Assembly (NCBI GenBank): GCA_029204225.1
Contig: CM055097.1
Coordinates: 39,613,106-39,671,105, forward strand
Length of the DNA: 58,000 bases
Source: Diphasiastrum complanatum
Lineage: Eukaryota; Streptophyta; Lycopodiopsida; Lycopodiales; Lycopodiaceae
Direction: 5' to 3'
Shown: positions 37,086 to 48,876 of the stretch, piece after piece
Layout of the letters: every line of letters begins with the position of its first letter
Position numbering within the stretch: the first letter of the stretch is position 1
Program-made: the position numbers and the translations under genes
The notes under the pieces: generated by a model
Database searches by the model: none
The model's input: the letters and a program-made list of their open reading frames with translations, nothing else
Told to the model about the DNA's origin: nothing

Positions 37086-37674
37086 CTTTTCATCAATCAT
37101 AGGGTGAAAATGCTTTTTGCTTTTTTTTTTTGCAGTTTTTTGGTAGTATCTCCTTTCTTTTTACCCTAGTGGTGGAATTGACCTGGCTTCTCAGAATCTT
37201 GACTGCCTTTAGCCTAAAGATCAGTGTTAGGGACTTTTTCCATAGCCATAATTGAATATTGTTTGATTTTTTTTTTTAGTGACTTGGATTCAATGTTCAA
37301 TATTTTTTTTATGGTTTCAAAATTGCTCATCATTTTGTGAGGGAGCAGGCCAAAGAGATCAAACTCCAACATGTGTCTTCATGGAGTTGCTTAGCTGACT
37401 TGTTTACTAACTCCTTGTCTAAGGATTCATTTGTTAAGCTAAGATCTTTTCCTGGAGTAATTGATAAATGTATCATAGTTTCCAAAGCTAGATTTGAGGA
37501 GTGTGAAAAAATGGCCAAATTGGCAGTTCTAGCTATGTTAAACAATCTAAATATCTACATTAGTGGGTCCCACATGTGTGAGGCCAAAAGTGCCACATGG
37601 TAATCTATTCTAGAGTAGGTTAGATCAAGTCTAAAAGGTTGGTCAAGTTTGCTTGGTAGTGGTTCCTACATTAT
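37077..37674 (+). pseudogene. Deleted copia body, tandem copy 1
   Basis: It starts inside the primer-binding site and runs through a leader with poly-T stretches straight into the C-terminal end of RNase H. The frame from 37337 reads EQAKEIKLQHVSSWSCLADL and then a TNSLSKDSFVKL tail, stopping at 37601-37603. Everything between leader and RNase H end (gag, protease, integrase, reverse transcriptase) is absent. The unit is repeated immediately downstream. The palindrome-like CCCACATGTGTG lies near 37569. Confidence 0.75.
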
Positions 37675-38274
37675 AGAGCTTGGCTTTTCATCAATCATAG
37701 GGTGAAAATGCTTTTTGCTTTTTTTTTTTGCAATTTTTTGGTAGTATCTCCTTTTTTTTCCCCTAGTGGTGGAATTGACCTGGCTTCTCAGAATCTTGAT
37801 TGCCTTTAGCCTAAAGATCAGTGTTAGGGACTTTTTCCATAGCCATAACTGAAAATTGTTTGATTTTTTTTTTAGTGACTTGGATTCATTGTTCAATAAT
37901 TTTTTTATGGTTTCAAAATTGCACATCATTTTGTGAGGGAGCAGGCCAAAGAGATCAAACTCCAACATGTGTCTTCATGGAGTTGCTTAGCTGACTTGTT
38001 TACGAAATCCTTGTCTAAATATTCATTTGTTAAGCTAAGATTTTTTCTTGGAGTAATTGATAAATGTATCATAGTTTTCAAAGCTAGATTTGAGGAGGAG
38101 TGTGAAAAAATGGCCAAATTGGCAGTTCTAGCTATGTTAAACAATCTAAATACGTACATTAGTGGGTCCCACATGTGTGAGGCCAAAAGTGCCACATGGT
38201 AATCTACTCTAGAGTAGGTTAGATCAAGTCTAAAAGGTTGGTCAAGTTTGTTTGCTAGTGGTTCCTACATTATA
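37675..38274 (+). pseudogene. Deleted copia body, tandem copy 2
   Basis: A near-identical copy of 37077-37674, period 598 bp. It includes the RNase H end (frame 37933-38202), which reads LFTKSLSKYSFVKL and has one extra Glu codon from a 3-base difference near 38097. The high identity implies a recent tandem duplication, for example by unequal crossing-over. Confidence 0.8.
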
Positions 38275-39402
38275 GGACCAAATTCCTAGATTTATGGAGT
38301 AGGTTGATCAATCTAGCCACCTACATGGCAAGACTCAAGGATGAGGCTAGAATGGAAAATTAGGGCAAGAAAGCTCAATCATCTTCCTTATCACATGCTG
38401 GATTTTCACCTAACTCGAGGTGGAGAAGAAGCTTTTTATGTATTACCATGACAAACTGACATTGTAGATCTAATATAATTTATGAATAATAGATAATGTT
38501 TAATAACAGTAGAAGTATATCTACTGTAAGCAAGCATCAAAAATCATTCACAAATTACATATCATAGACAGAATGTCGCAACTCTATTTTCAGAAATAAG
38601 TTTACAACAACAATTTTTGGCGTTCTCTTCCTAGATCAGCTCGTCAGCACAAGAGAAGTATTCTCTCTTGCAAGTAAAACTAGCTTATGCTAATTTTATA
38701 TCTGTTTGTGTGACAATGCGTGTCTGCACCTGCATGACTAACACTTATCAATGTCTTCATCACTCTCGTTGATCCTATACATAGGAATGAAGAGACATGA
38801 TTAATCTAAACTACAGTAATCAAAAGAACGCTTTAAGCTAATTCTAAGTGATTCTAGTTGCTCATCACTTTCTTCCGTGCCTTCACGCTGCGTCGACTCA
38901 AAATCGTGAAAGCCGAAGGAGGGCAGCTTGATGTGGCATTTTGAAAATGCAAAAAATGCGAAGGTCAACGGAAGATGCGAAAACCCTGAAGGTCTATGAA
39001 CAATATATTCTAAGCTGTTTTTAGACTAGTGTCACATTTTTCAGAAACGCGAAAAAGCCGAAGGTAAGTGAAAAATTTACTCTTACTTAGTTTGAACTAA
39101 ATGTCGTCTAAAAGCATGCTTTGGTGGTACAAAAAAAGATTCCATTTTCCATAGTACATTTTGGTAGTATATGTCAAACTTTTTAGTTACTCACAATTTA
39201 TATTTCCAATGCAATACTTATGGTTGTACATTTTTCACTTGTTGGAGGAAGTGATAGGTCCCACGAGTTAATGTAGGTGAAGGCGTCCTTGACAATCATC
39301 AACATACTCATCACATGGCCCTACTAATCATAGGCCCACTTTATCTAATTTGAATTTGGATATTAAATGCTTTGCCCTCCAAATGATCAATTCAGTTCGA
39401 AA
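38275..39402. other. No recognisable gene
   Basis: Non-repetitive spacer. Around 38900-39070 the words cgaaaa/gaaggt recur (tgcgaaggtcaacgg, gaaaaccctgaaggt, gccgaaggtaagtg), a small degenerate repeat. Confidence 0.45.
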
Positions 39403-39660
39403 CCTTGCTTTCTGTTGCTATCAATGAACATATCATTGCTTTTGGTTATGATCAGTTCACATTGCTATCTTGCTTCATGCTATCAGTTCATCCGGTATCT
39501 TGCTTTCTGCTACGAATGCTTTCTGCCATCATCAACGAACATATCGTTGCTTTCTGCTATGATCAGTTCATGTTGCTATCTTTCTTTCTGCTATCAGTTC
39601 ATCTGCTATCTTGCTTTATGATATCTTGCTTTCTTCTACGATTGCTTTCTGCTATCAATT
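39403..39660 (+). repeat. Minisatellite upstream of the RING-like gene
   Basis: Two diverged copies of a block of about 111 bp (GAACATATC at 39426 and 39537), each built from shorter TTGCTTTCTGCTATCA units. It ends about 150 bases before the first ATG of the spliced gene at 39808. Confidence 0.8.
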
Positions 39661-39983
39661 CATTCTAATTTGCTTTTTTGCTTTCTTGTTTTTTTTTTTT
39701 TTGGTTCATTGTTTTCGTCACTTTCTGCTCTCACAACATCTCTATCATTGCTTTCCGCTACCATTGCTTTCCGTTGTCGTCGCTTTCTCAATCATTTGCT
39801 GTGAAAGATGAGAACACCTACAAGGAAGTGCAAAGCCGTCTCTAAGGCGAATGCTGAAAATCCTGAGACATCAAGCGTACCTCCCGGCACACACAAACGA
39901 CCACAGACCAGCTACCACGATGGATCACCAGCTAGGACGAGTGTCATGGATCAATCCAAGACCACACATTCGAAGATTGACAA

Positions 39984-41034
39984 GTAATGAATTTCGTTAC
40001 TTTTAGCACTTCTAGTATTATGGTAGTAATTAGTTGCTTTTGGTTCTTAATCTGCAATTGTAGCTAGTTTTAGGTCTTAATCGGCCACTTTAGTTGATTT
40101 TGGTACTTAACCTAGTACTTAATTTCGTACTTTAGCTGCTGTTGATACTTAACATGGTACTTTAGCTACTTTTGGTACTTTTGATAATGTGGTGGAAATT
40201 AGCTGCTTTGGGTTCTTTATTTGGTACTTTAGATGGATTTGGTACTTAATTGGTACTTTGCTACTAGCTGGTACTTTGGTACTTTAGGTACTTAATTTGG
40301 TACTTTAGCTTATTTTTGTACTTAAGTAGTTCTTTAGCTACTTTTGGTACTTGAATTGGTGGTTCTGGTAGTAATCAGCTGTTTTTGTACTTTATCTGAT
40401 TTTGGTAGTTATTTACCCTGGTACTATAATTGCTTTGAGGGTTTAGGATTAGGGTGGCACTTTAGCTATTTTGGTACTTAAATAGGACTTTATTGCTTTT
40501 GGTACTTGGCTTGGTACTAAGATTTGAACTTTGGTACTTTGTCTTATTTTGTGCTTACTTAGCTAGGTACTTTATTTGTTTTTGGTGCTTAAATATTTCT
40601 TTAGCTGCATCTGGTACTTAAGTAGTACTAATCTTGGTACTTTTACTGATTTGGGTACTTTGGTACTTTTCTTGCTTTTGGTACTTTTGGTACTTTTGTA
40701 CTTAGCTGGTACTTTGGTAGTAGTTGGCAGATTTTGGTCCTTACTTTAGTACTTAATTATTTCTTTAGCTGCATCAGTAATAGTAAATTTGGTACTTTTA
40801 TTGATTTTGGTACTTTGGTACTTTTCCTGCTAAATTTGGTACTTTTGTAGTTAGCTGGTACTTTGATAGTAATTAGCAGATTTTGGTCCTTAATTTGGTA
40901 CTTTTGGAACTTTAGCTACTTTTGTACTTTAGCAGGTTCTTCTACATAGCTTTTAGTTTTAAAAAACTGCTTATGGTAGTTTCTTTTGGTACTTTATTTG
41001 GTTATTTGGTACTTTCTATGATTGCAATGTGCAG
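39984..41034 (+). repeat. Intron 1 filled with GGTACTTT units
   Basis: A 1,051-bp intron composed largely of degenerate GGTACTTTAGCTACTTTT-like units, one roughly every 20-25 bases by eye, always with GGTACTT on the coding strand. It ends with a normal acceptor (ATTGCAATGTGCAG). Confidence 0.85.
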
Positions 41035-41513
41035 CAGCAAGAAGGATGGCCTATAGAAAAAATCGGAAAATTGGAGCAGGGCTAACGGCCCCCCTCAGAG
41101 TGGGCAAATAGGAGTTAGAGGCAAGAGAGAGCACTCCAGCAAGTTTGGAGGTGAGGACAGTGTGTCCCACGCTGCTCTTTTCCCTCCAGGATATATGCCT
41201 GAGGTGTAGGCGATGAATCAAAGAGTCGTAGAAAGATTAGGGTGGATGCTTGCAAGGCTGTCAGAATTGAAGGACAACATTCAGAAGAAGAAGGAAAGAC
41301 TGATGGTCAGACAGGGTGAGAACAGTGTCGTCCAAGTAATCAAGACGAGATTCATGAGTTGGAGAAGCACGTTCTTGAGCTTCGGACACGCACTCCTCCC
41401 AATGAAGAGGAGATAAAAGAAGTGGATGATGTGCTCATTTTGACAAGGCGCATGCTAAAAAAGTTGAAGTGCAAACGGATGTCCAATCCCTCGGAAGGGA
41501 CGTTGCAGAGGAG

Positions 41514-41991
41514 GTAAATTTTTTTGGTAGTCTTCCTTTTTCTGTTTGGTACTTTTGAAGCTTATGGACTTGTTGTGGTCATTATAATGAAACCTTTGGA
41601 GATTTTAATAATTTTCATGTTGTTTTTTTTGGTACTTCTAGATTATACTTTTATGGTGTTTTTGGTACTTTTATGATGTGTTCATTTTGGTACCATAGAT
41701 TTATACTTTTATGGTGTTTTTGGTACTTTTGGTATTTCTGGATTCCCTTTTTAATACTGTTTGGCATTTTCCATACAATGTTTGGTACTTTTATCATACT
41801 ATTTGGTACTTTTGGTACTTTCGAATTCGCTTTATAGTATTGTTTGGCACTTTTATGCTTTGTTTGGTAGTTTTTTTGAAAATGCTTGATGATTTTGAAG
41901 CTATTGCATAGTATATACAATGCTGGCTATGGTTTGGTACTGTTATTTATTGTTTGGTGCTATTTTGTATTAATTCGGATTTTCATTGTAG
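41514..41991 (+). repeat. Intron 2 with GGTACTTT units
   Basis: A 478-bp intron in which TTTGGTACTTTT recurs about a dozen times, in the same orientation as in intron 1. Donor GTAAAT, acceptor CATTGTAG. Confidence 0.85.
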
Positions 41992-43249
41992 AGTGAATAC
42001 GAAGAGCTGGAGTCAGAATGGAAAGATGCTCAAGGGCACACTGATTTTGTGAATCTCATGCAAGAGAGGATTAATTGGGGGCACAATTTCACTTTGTTCC
42101 CGAGACCCCACATGGTGGGTGGGGCAGACTATATCCACGCCCTTGGGATTTGCGTTGCATGCGGCGAGTCTTTGGACTCCACCTTTCTTCTCGGATTATT
42201 CATGTTTGCCTACAAGCATTCTTACCATCCGTTATGTTTTGCTGTGACCATAAGCACCAAAGACTTTTGTGTGAAACCAGGGTGCAACAAGAAGATCCCC
42301 GATGAGGCCAGGGCTTGGACTCACAAGGGGCTTGGAAAGAGTAAGTTTCTTTTGGTGTTGATTGCTTTGGTACTCTTGGACTATCCCAACAATGGTATTT
42401 GTTACTCTGGAGAACCCTGGATTTAAAATACTTATAACACATTTCTGAGTCTTTTCATGTTTCAGAGTACCAGCTTTGGTTTTCTATTCTTCAATTCTGG
42501 TATGATAGACAGTTTTTAGTATTAATCTTATTGGCCCTACTTTAGCAATAATTGGTTTTGGAAGTCTTAACCAATCAGTAGAAACTATTGATCTTTATTT
42601 ACACATCGATCATGTGAGTTCTTGGGTACTATGGCAGAACATATTGAAGGCACATATTGGGACTTTTGGTTCTTCCCTTATTTTGAGAGCTCAGATCTGA
42701 CATATTTGGAACTATTTTGCATCGAATTTGGTAGTATTGTATGTCTGCATGAATTCCATTTTGACACTTTTGGCACTAATTTTTTCAACACTACTGAGTT
42801 GAACATAGCACAATTTGTGTGTCTTTTACTCCCATGTTTGGGATATACGAAAATTCAATGGAATCGTGCAAGTAAAATGTAACACTTTTGTCTCATATGA
42901 TTAAATACCTCCTTAAAATATATCATTTGCATATGGTACACACAACAACAGGTGTACCGCTCCTTCAACTTCCAAACAAAATAAGGCTTCAACGCCTCAA
43001 AGCATCTAAGCGATATCTGCACTCTAGGTGAGCTCTTTTGAATCTTTGGAACAGCTCCACCTATGGCCTAAAAACCTTACAACTTACTAAAAGAACATAA
43101 TAATATGTCTAAGTATTACCAAGTAAATTGATCTAAGCGGACTTGAACATTGAACCAAACATAATCTGTGTGTAAAATTCATAGCAATATGAATTAAATG
43201 AGAGAAAATGAGAAAAAAGAAAGCATGAAGAGTGTTAGTAAAAATTCCC

Positions 43250-43375
43250 GAACTATATGGTTGTATCCGATTCCAGAATGTCACCACAATGCTCCCTCCC
43301 ATCAGCATGGCCTTCCTTGTGGATGTTTCAAGTCCAACAAAGAACTGTTCATGATACCATGCCTTCAATAGGGAA
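43250..43375 (-). pseudogene. Possible Ty3/gypsy gag fragment
   Basis: Minus-strand reading LLKAWYHEQFFVGLETSTRK followed by AMLMGGSIVV recalls the F-Y-x-G-L-x5-R-x4-A-x-G-G segment of plant gypsy gag. It is short, isolated and of low certainty. Confidence 0.3.
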
Positions 43376-43431
43376 AAACAAGGGCTACACCTCTTTCTAG
43401 AATTGGGAAGTTGACTATCTATAACTCTATC

Positions 43432-43538
<107 letters not shown>

Positions 43539-45700
43539 CACTCTTGCTCTCCCTAATAAAATCTATGGAAACCACATCATAAATTAAAACATATTTCAGG
43601 ATACACTGAGAAACACACTGGTTCAACTCAATGTAGTGTTGGTACACTTGAAACTTCTTAAAGATTCCTTCTACATTAAAGTCATTGTTAACATTTTCAA
43701 AATGGAGAAGTATTTTCGTTACCACTGCTTTGTATTCAAGAAGTCTTTTCGTCTTACATGACATAAGTGATTTCAGACCCCCTCACAACACGTCAAAGAG
43801 CTATTTAAAAGCTTCTTATACCAACAAAGTACCAGAGCTGTAGAAAGTACATTTTTGGCAGTCTATAGTCTCAAGAACATGTAAACAATACAAAAATAGT
43901 ACATATTTTGTGAAATTGGTAGTACCTAAAGCTTAGATTCCACCAATTGGTAAACAACACTAAAATAGTACCAAAAAGACCACAAAGGATTATATGTGAG
44001 CTGCAAACACAAATAAACATAGAGAAATGTGGTCACGAGAAGTCTAAATAGTACCTATTTGGTTTATTTTAAAATAAAACGTAGGGACTTAGTATAAAAG
44101 ACCTAATTTGGTAGTACTTTTTTTCATATTAAAGTGTTTCACCAACACAGAAATAGTACCACAACAATATTAAGTATGTAAAATTAGTACTCGACACTGG
44201 TGCAGCTCAATACAGTGTTGATTCACTCGAAATTCTTAAAGATTCCTTCTACATCAAAGTCATTGTTAACATCTTCAAAGTGAACTTGAGAAGGATTCTC
44301 ATTACCACTTATCTATATTCAAGAAGTCTTATCGTGTTATAGGTAGAAAGTACCTGCAGGTAGTACCAAAGCATCATATATAGGTAGTACCAAAGTATCA
44401 ATCACTGGTAGTACTGAGAGTTTTAGAAAGTACCATCTGGTAGTACCAAAGAATCATACACGGGTAGTACCAAAGTATCATACACAAGTAGTACCAGAAA
44501 AAAAGAAAGTACCTACAGGTAGTACCAAACCGTCATATACAGGTAGTACCAAGGCATCAAACGCAGGTAGTACCAAGAAGATAGAAAGTACCAGCAGATA
44601 GTGCTAAAGCATCATATAAAGGTAGTATTAAAGTACCAAAGCATCTTATATACCACAAGTACTACACATGAGGAAAGACAAAGTACCTTAATTGGAAGTC
44701 TGAAAAATCAAGATGCCTTCTGTATTAAAGTCATTGTTAACATCTTCAAGGTGAACTTGAGGAGCATTCTCATTACCATTGATCTATATTCAAAAAGTCT
44801 TATCATGTTACAAGTAGAAAGTACCTGCAGGTAGTACCAAAGCATCATATACATGTAGTACCAAAGTATCAATCACTGGTAGTACCATGAGTTCTAAAAA
44901 GTACCAAATCATCATATACAGGTAGTACCAAAGTACCACACATGCAGAAAGTTAAAGTACCTTAATTGGTAGTCTAGAGGATAGAAATTTAACACGATAG
45001 GTTCCATTAGTACCAATATTTGGTACTCAAAAGTTTCAGAAACAAGCAAACATTACAAAAATAGATCAAATCTTGTAAGTTTGGTAGTAACTAAAGCTTG
45101 GATTCCACCAATTTGTAAACAACACTAAAATAGTACCAAAAAGGCCACAAAGGATTGTATGCGAGGTGCAAATACATAAATATAAAGATAAAGTACCTAA
45201 TTTTATAGTTTTATGCATAAACCATGGTCACGATAAGTCTCAATAGTACTTATTTGGTATATTTTAAAATAAATATGAGACACTTACAATAAAAGAACCT
45301 AACTAGGTAGTCAAGTGTATCAGAATTGGTACATGATAAGTTATTGTAGTAACATTATTTGTATTCAAGAGCTTTACCAACACAAAAAATAGTACCAAAA
45401 TAGTACAAAATTCGTAAAATTAGTAGTTGACTACTAGAGTAATACTACCAATTGGTCTAACAACACTAAAGCAGTACCAAAAAGATCAAATTGGGACGTG
45501 TGCAAACTGCAAATACGACGAATTCTAAAAAAAATAGAACCAAATGTTGTAGATTCTAAAATAAAAATGGTACACACTATAGATCTCAATAGACCAATTT
45601 GGATTATTTCAGAATGAAAATGAGACACGAGGTATTAAAGCACCTAATTTGGTAGTCTGTATTATCAAAATTGTTTCACGATAAGTTCCAGTAGTGCCAA
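43539..45700 (-). repeat. Mirror array of GGTACTTT units with repeated exon-like block
   Basis: On the minus strand this is again a GGTACTTTGGTACTACC-type array. Embedded are three copies of a block of about 110 bp (about 43667-43756, 44246-44355, 44711-44820), with a fourth at 35485-35597. On the minus strand the least decayed copy reads TKRLLEYKAVVTKILLHFEN and then VNNDFNVEGIFKKF, looking like an exon. It resembles the intron structure of the gene at 39.8-43.0 kb but on the other strand. It may be introns and duplicated exons of a second, convergent gene remnant. No named family. Confidence 0.6.
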
Positions 45701-47455
45701 CACAAACATTCAATGCCCAAAAGTTCCTTGAACTATCAAAAAACACAAAACAGCTAATTGCTAGTATATAAAAAACGTTCAAAAACTACAAAAACTATCA
45801 AAAGCACCAATGAACAACAAACAACAGTACTTTCTGCACACCATAAGAGTTGAAATTCTGATAGAATCTAGTGTAGTATGCAAACACTGTACATATAGAG
45901 TATTCACAAACTGCATGAAAAGGCATGTATTCTAAAATTGGCCTACCACCTGTCAAACTAAGGTCGGGCCCAATATGGCCAAATTCGACCGACAAATTTG
46001 GGACATGCCCCCAAGTATAGCAAGTATTGTAAATTACTCTGTATAGGCTAATTCTTCCTATGTGTGGCTACTCAGCTAACCCAAGTAGCCGGCTACGGGA
46101 TCAGTACCCGATCAATATATCCTAACGGGTCACGTCGCGATCACAACCATATACAGTAAACTAAATAAACTGTACAATAACTACATCATCACATTTAGAG
46201 CTTCTACTAATGAATCAGATCAAAAGTGATTTCCAGCTCTCTTCCTTAAGCTCAAATGTGATAAGAGTGAAAAACAATAATTTGTAGCAATGTCTGGAGT
46301 GTCCAAAAGATGTTATGCATGTCCTACTACTCTGTACTTGACTCACACTCAAGCACACCAACAAACCACCAGGTTTGACTCACAAAGTATCATGTAAACA
46401 CAATGCTCATACAGAGAGTCTACCATACTCTCGACCAACTGACTCGTCCCCAATCCAACTTGACCACAAGTGGACCACATGAGAGACGTGGCTCCTCAAA
46501 CTGAGGAAATCCCACTGCCACCATGAGACTTACATCCTCCATCTAGCTAGGCTGACATTCTATCAGACACTTACAAGCACAAACCTGTAAAGCGGACATA
46601 AATGAGCGACTGAGGCTCAACCTGAGAAAATATTACTCCCACCATAAGATTGTACCCTCACCAGATAGACAACTAGTAGACAAGGACAAGTCAAAGAGTA
46701 ATAAAATGACTACTTTGTTTTACTATAGCAAATGCACAACCACATACAACTCCGACTCAGATCTAGACTCCTGAGACAAGGTAACATGCAAGTCCACACA
46801 CACTCATGCAAACCAGCACGAATGATAAAGTGTCAAATACATGACCAAGGCCTGTCCATAAGTGGTATCATGTCGTACCAACACCTGTGCCATCTGTAGA
46901 TCCATTGCTACACCACTGGTCACCAAATCAGGACCTCAACTATGGCCTGCACCTGTAACCAAGATGCTTTCACGTCCAAGCATATCCAATTGTCCAATAA
47001 GCCCTGAAAGCTGATCCCCATCCATTCCCCATGCTCCAAGCACAAGAGTCTACCATGGACTCAATGAATGAATGTACACAAACCTCACCATAGGTATACC
47101 TGAGTAGCTTGCCTATCTCCCAGAGATACTGATGATAGTCTGCCTCTCCTACATCTCATGTAGGCTCAGCTTCCCATGCTTGACATTGCCAGCTTTGATT
47201 TGACCAGTACATAGGCCTCCCACCAAGGAGCCTATCTGACCAACACATCCATCATGTCAATCCAAACCAAAGCAAATGCAAACTAGATCCACTATCGTGA
47301 TGAACAACTCACCCACGATCCATAGCATATTAGGTAGGATAGCTCTAGAACCATGTACCCTGTGCCATCTGATTACCAAATATCCATTACCCGCTGATAG
47401 CTCCCCAAGAATCTGTCCACTTGTAGTGCAACTAGACTCCAACTGGATCAGAACC
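45701..47455. other. No recognisable gene; probably part of the copia element to the right
   Basis: I found no integrase, reverse transcriptase or RNase H motif on either strand. The 46.5-47.4 kb part is less AT-rich than its surroundings and adjoins the minus-strand copia pol start. Confidence 0.4.
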
Positions 47456-48810
47456 TTTCCTACAGCTCTGTCGCTTTGAAGGAGTCCTTTGTAAAGGGTG
47501 TACGGGACATCTTGCCTTTGTGGCATGCATCATAGGATGTTTTACTGGTTGCATCTTTGATGCTAGCACTTGTGAATATGACGTGTTGGCTGGCTTTGTA
47601 CAAAGCCAATGTGTTCATACGACATAGTCTCCTATGTCGTAGAACGTCCATGGGCTCATGGATCTGATGAGCTTGCTTTGTAGGTAGGCGTACCTTCAGA
47701 TGATATAGGTTGCCTTTCCGTCTACCTTGCATGATGAGGGTACTAGTGCTGACATCAACCATGTTGCATGCTTCATCCATGAATGTCACACACATGCCTA
47801 CATCTACTATCCTTTCAACAAAAAGTAGATCCTTCTATAATGTAGGAACGTACAGGTTGTCGTCTAGCCTTCTGTCTTTGTTGTTGGTGTTCATCCATAG
47901 CACTCCAGTTCTGCTCACTTTGTGTCGCGATCCATCTCCCAAAAGAATATATCTAGAGGCGTCTGTCTGTCAAAAGTCAGCTATCATGTGTCTTGTTGTC
48001 ACAAAAGTGACGTAGCATCTGGGTCAAGAACGACGTCCTGAAAAATGGCCTGAGATGTAGCACATACATCAGTGCACAAATAGGTGGATGGATTGTGATT
48101 TGCTCACTCTTTAGCCATCTCTAAGGATTTTGGCTCCTCCACATATGATGAGCTATTGGAGCTTTCATTTCTGCCTTCTACCTTTTTGTTCCTTGGATTC
48201 TGATAACAATCCATGGCAGCATGAACCTTCTTGTGACAATGTACACACTCGATCTTTGAATTCAACCAACATTTATCCATAGTGTGGCCTTCACGTCTGC
48301 ATCTGATGCAATTTTTCTTCTCACCACCTTGCTGCTTGTCTTGCTCCTACCTTTTGATCTCCTTTCTTGATCTCCCTCTCTCTTCCGATCTCCTCTTCAG
48401 GTTGACTCCCTCTTAGGCTAAGGCTTCTTCTTTGGCTGATCTCTGCTACTGTAGAGAGCTTGATCTGACTCATGCTTGTTATCATAGTTCTCTCAAGCCT
48501 CCACCTCTTCTTTGATGTCAATGGCAGCTTTGTCGAAAGTCATATCACGATGACTGCGTGTTCTATTCCAACGTTGTGTAGAGATAGTAACAAGTTTTTA
48601 ATCTTTCTGATGAAGCTCGTGAGATCTTTCCCATCCCATCTTAGATAGGTAAGCTGATCTCCAAATGCGTGATTTGATTGTGTGACTTGTCCTAAAACCT
48701 TGCCATGAGTGCATCCCACATTTCCCTTGCGTTGGAGATAGTAGCGAGATCAAGGGTGATGCAGAGGAGCCAAACGATATAAATGCCTGTGTGCATAACA
48801 AATAGTAACC
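47456..48810 (-). pseudogene. Copia gag-protease-pre-integrase remnant
   Basis: Minus strand, upstream to downstream. A gag helix region (about 48800-48560, including ISNAREMWDALMARF) is followed by a hydrophilic linker. Two tandem CCHC zinc knuckles at about 48190-48330 read CIRCRREGHTMDKC and CVHCHKKVHAAMDC, both keeping the C-x2-C-x4-H-x4-C spacing. A protease site near 48010-48030 has the usual D-S-G changed to DPD and a frameshift just after. The GAG-pre-integrase segment GRRKGNLYHLKVRLP leads to LRHRRLCRMN, where the second His of the HHCC zinc site is Arg, and YDACHKGKMSRTPF, where the first Cys is Tyr. Several frameshifts separate the parts. Integrase core and beyond are not recognisable. 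Two zinc knuckles in one copia gag are unusual; most have one. Confidence 0.75.
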
Positions 48811-48876
48811 CGTACTATTTGTTCTATATAATGTAGAGGATCCAAATGATATAAGTGCCTATGTGCATAACAAATT
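48761..48876. repeat. Diverged direct repeat, 72-bp period
   Basis: A 42-base block around gatataaatgcctgtgtgca occurs at 48761-48803 and, with several changes, at 48833-48876. The first lies in copia gag on the minus strand; the second overlaps the start of the plus-strand frame at 48863. Confidence 0.8.

Larger units (their letters stand above)
39808..43031 (+). pseudogene. Multi-exon RING-H2-like protein gene, broken
   Basis: Exon 1 is 39808-39983 (ATG; MRTPTRKCKAVSKAN..., basic), donor CAA|GTAATG, phase 2. Exon 2 is 41035-41513 (acceptor AATGTGCAG, donor GAG|GTAAAT): a basic region, then RLGWMLARLSELKDNIQKKK and ELEKHVLELRTRTPP, coiled-coil-like. It has in-frame TAGs at 41054 and 41207 and frameshifts near 41320 and 41460. 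Exon 3 is 41992-42340 (acceptor CATTGTAG, donor AAAGA|GTAAGT): SEYEELESEW, then a zinc-finger-like domain with Cys at 42151 and 42160, His at 42217 and 42226, Cys at 42235, 42268 and 42283. The RING-H2 Cys expected before the first His is Tyr (TAC 42211). Possible later exons start at 42466 and at 42952 (PNKIRLQRLKASKRYLHSR, TGA 43029). Exon phases agree across introns 1 and 2. If functional once, a RING-type protein might act in ubiquitin transfer; that is inference. Confidence 0.6.

Noticed and set aside
41320-41350. A tiny extra intron (GTGAGA donor) explaining the frame change in exon 2
   Set aside because: It would be only about 25-30 bp, shorter than plant introns can be; a frameshift is the simpler reading.
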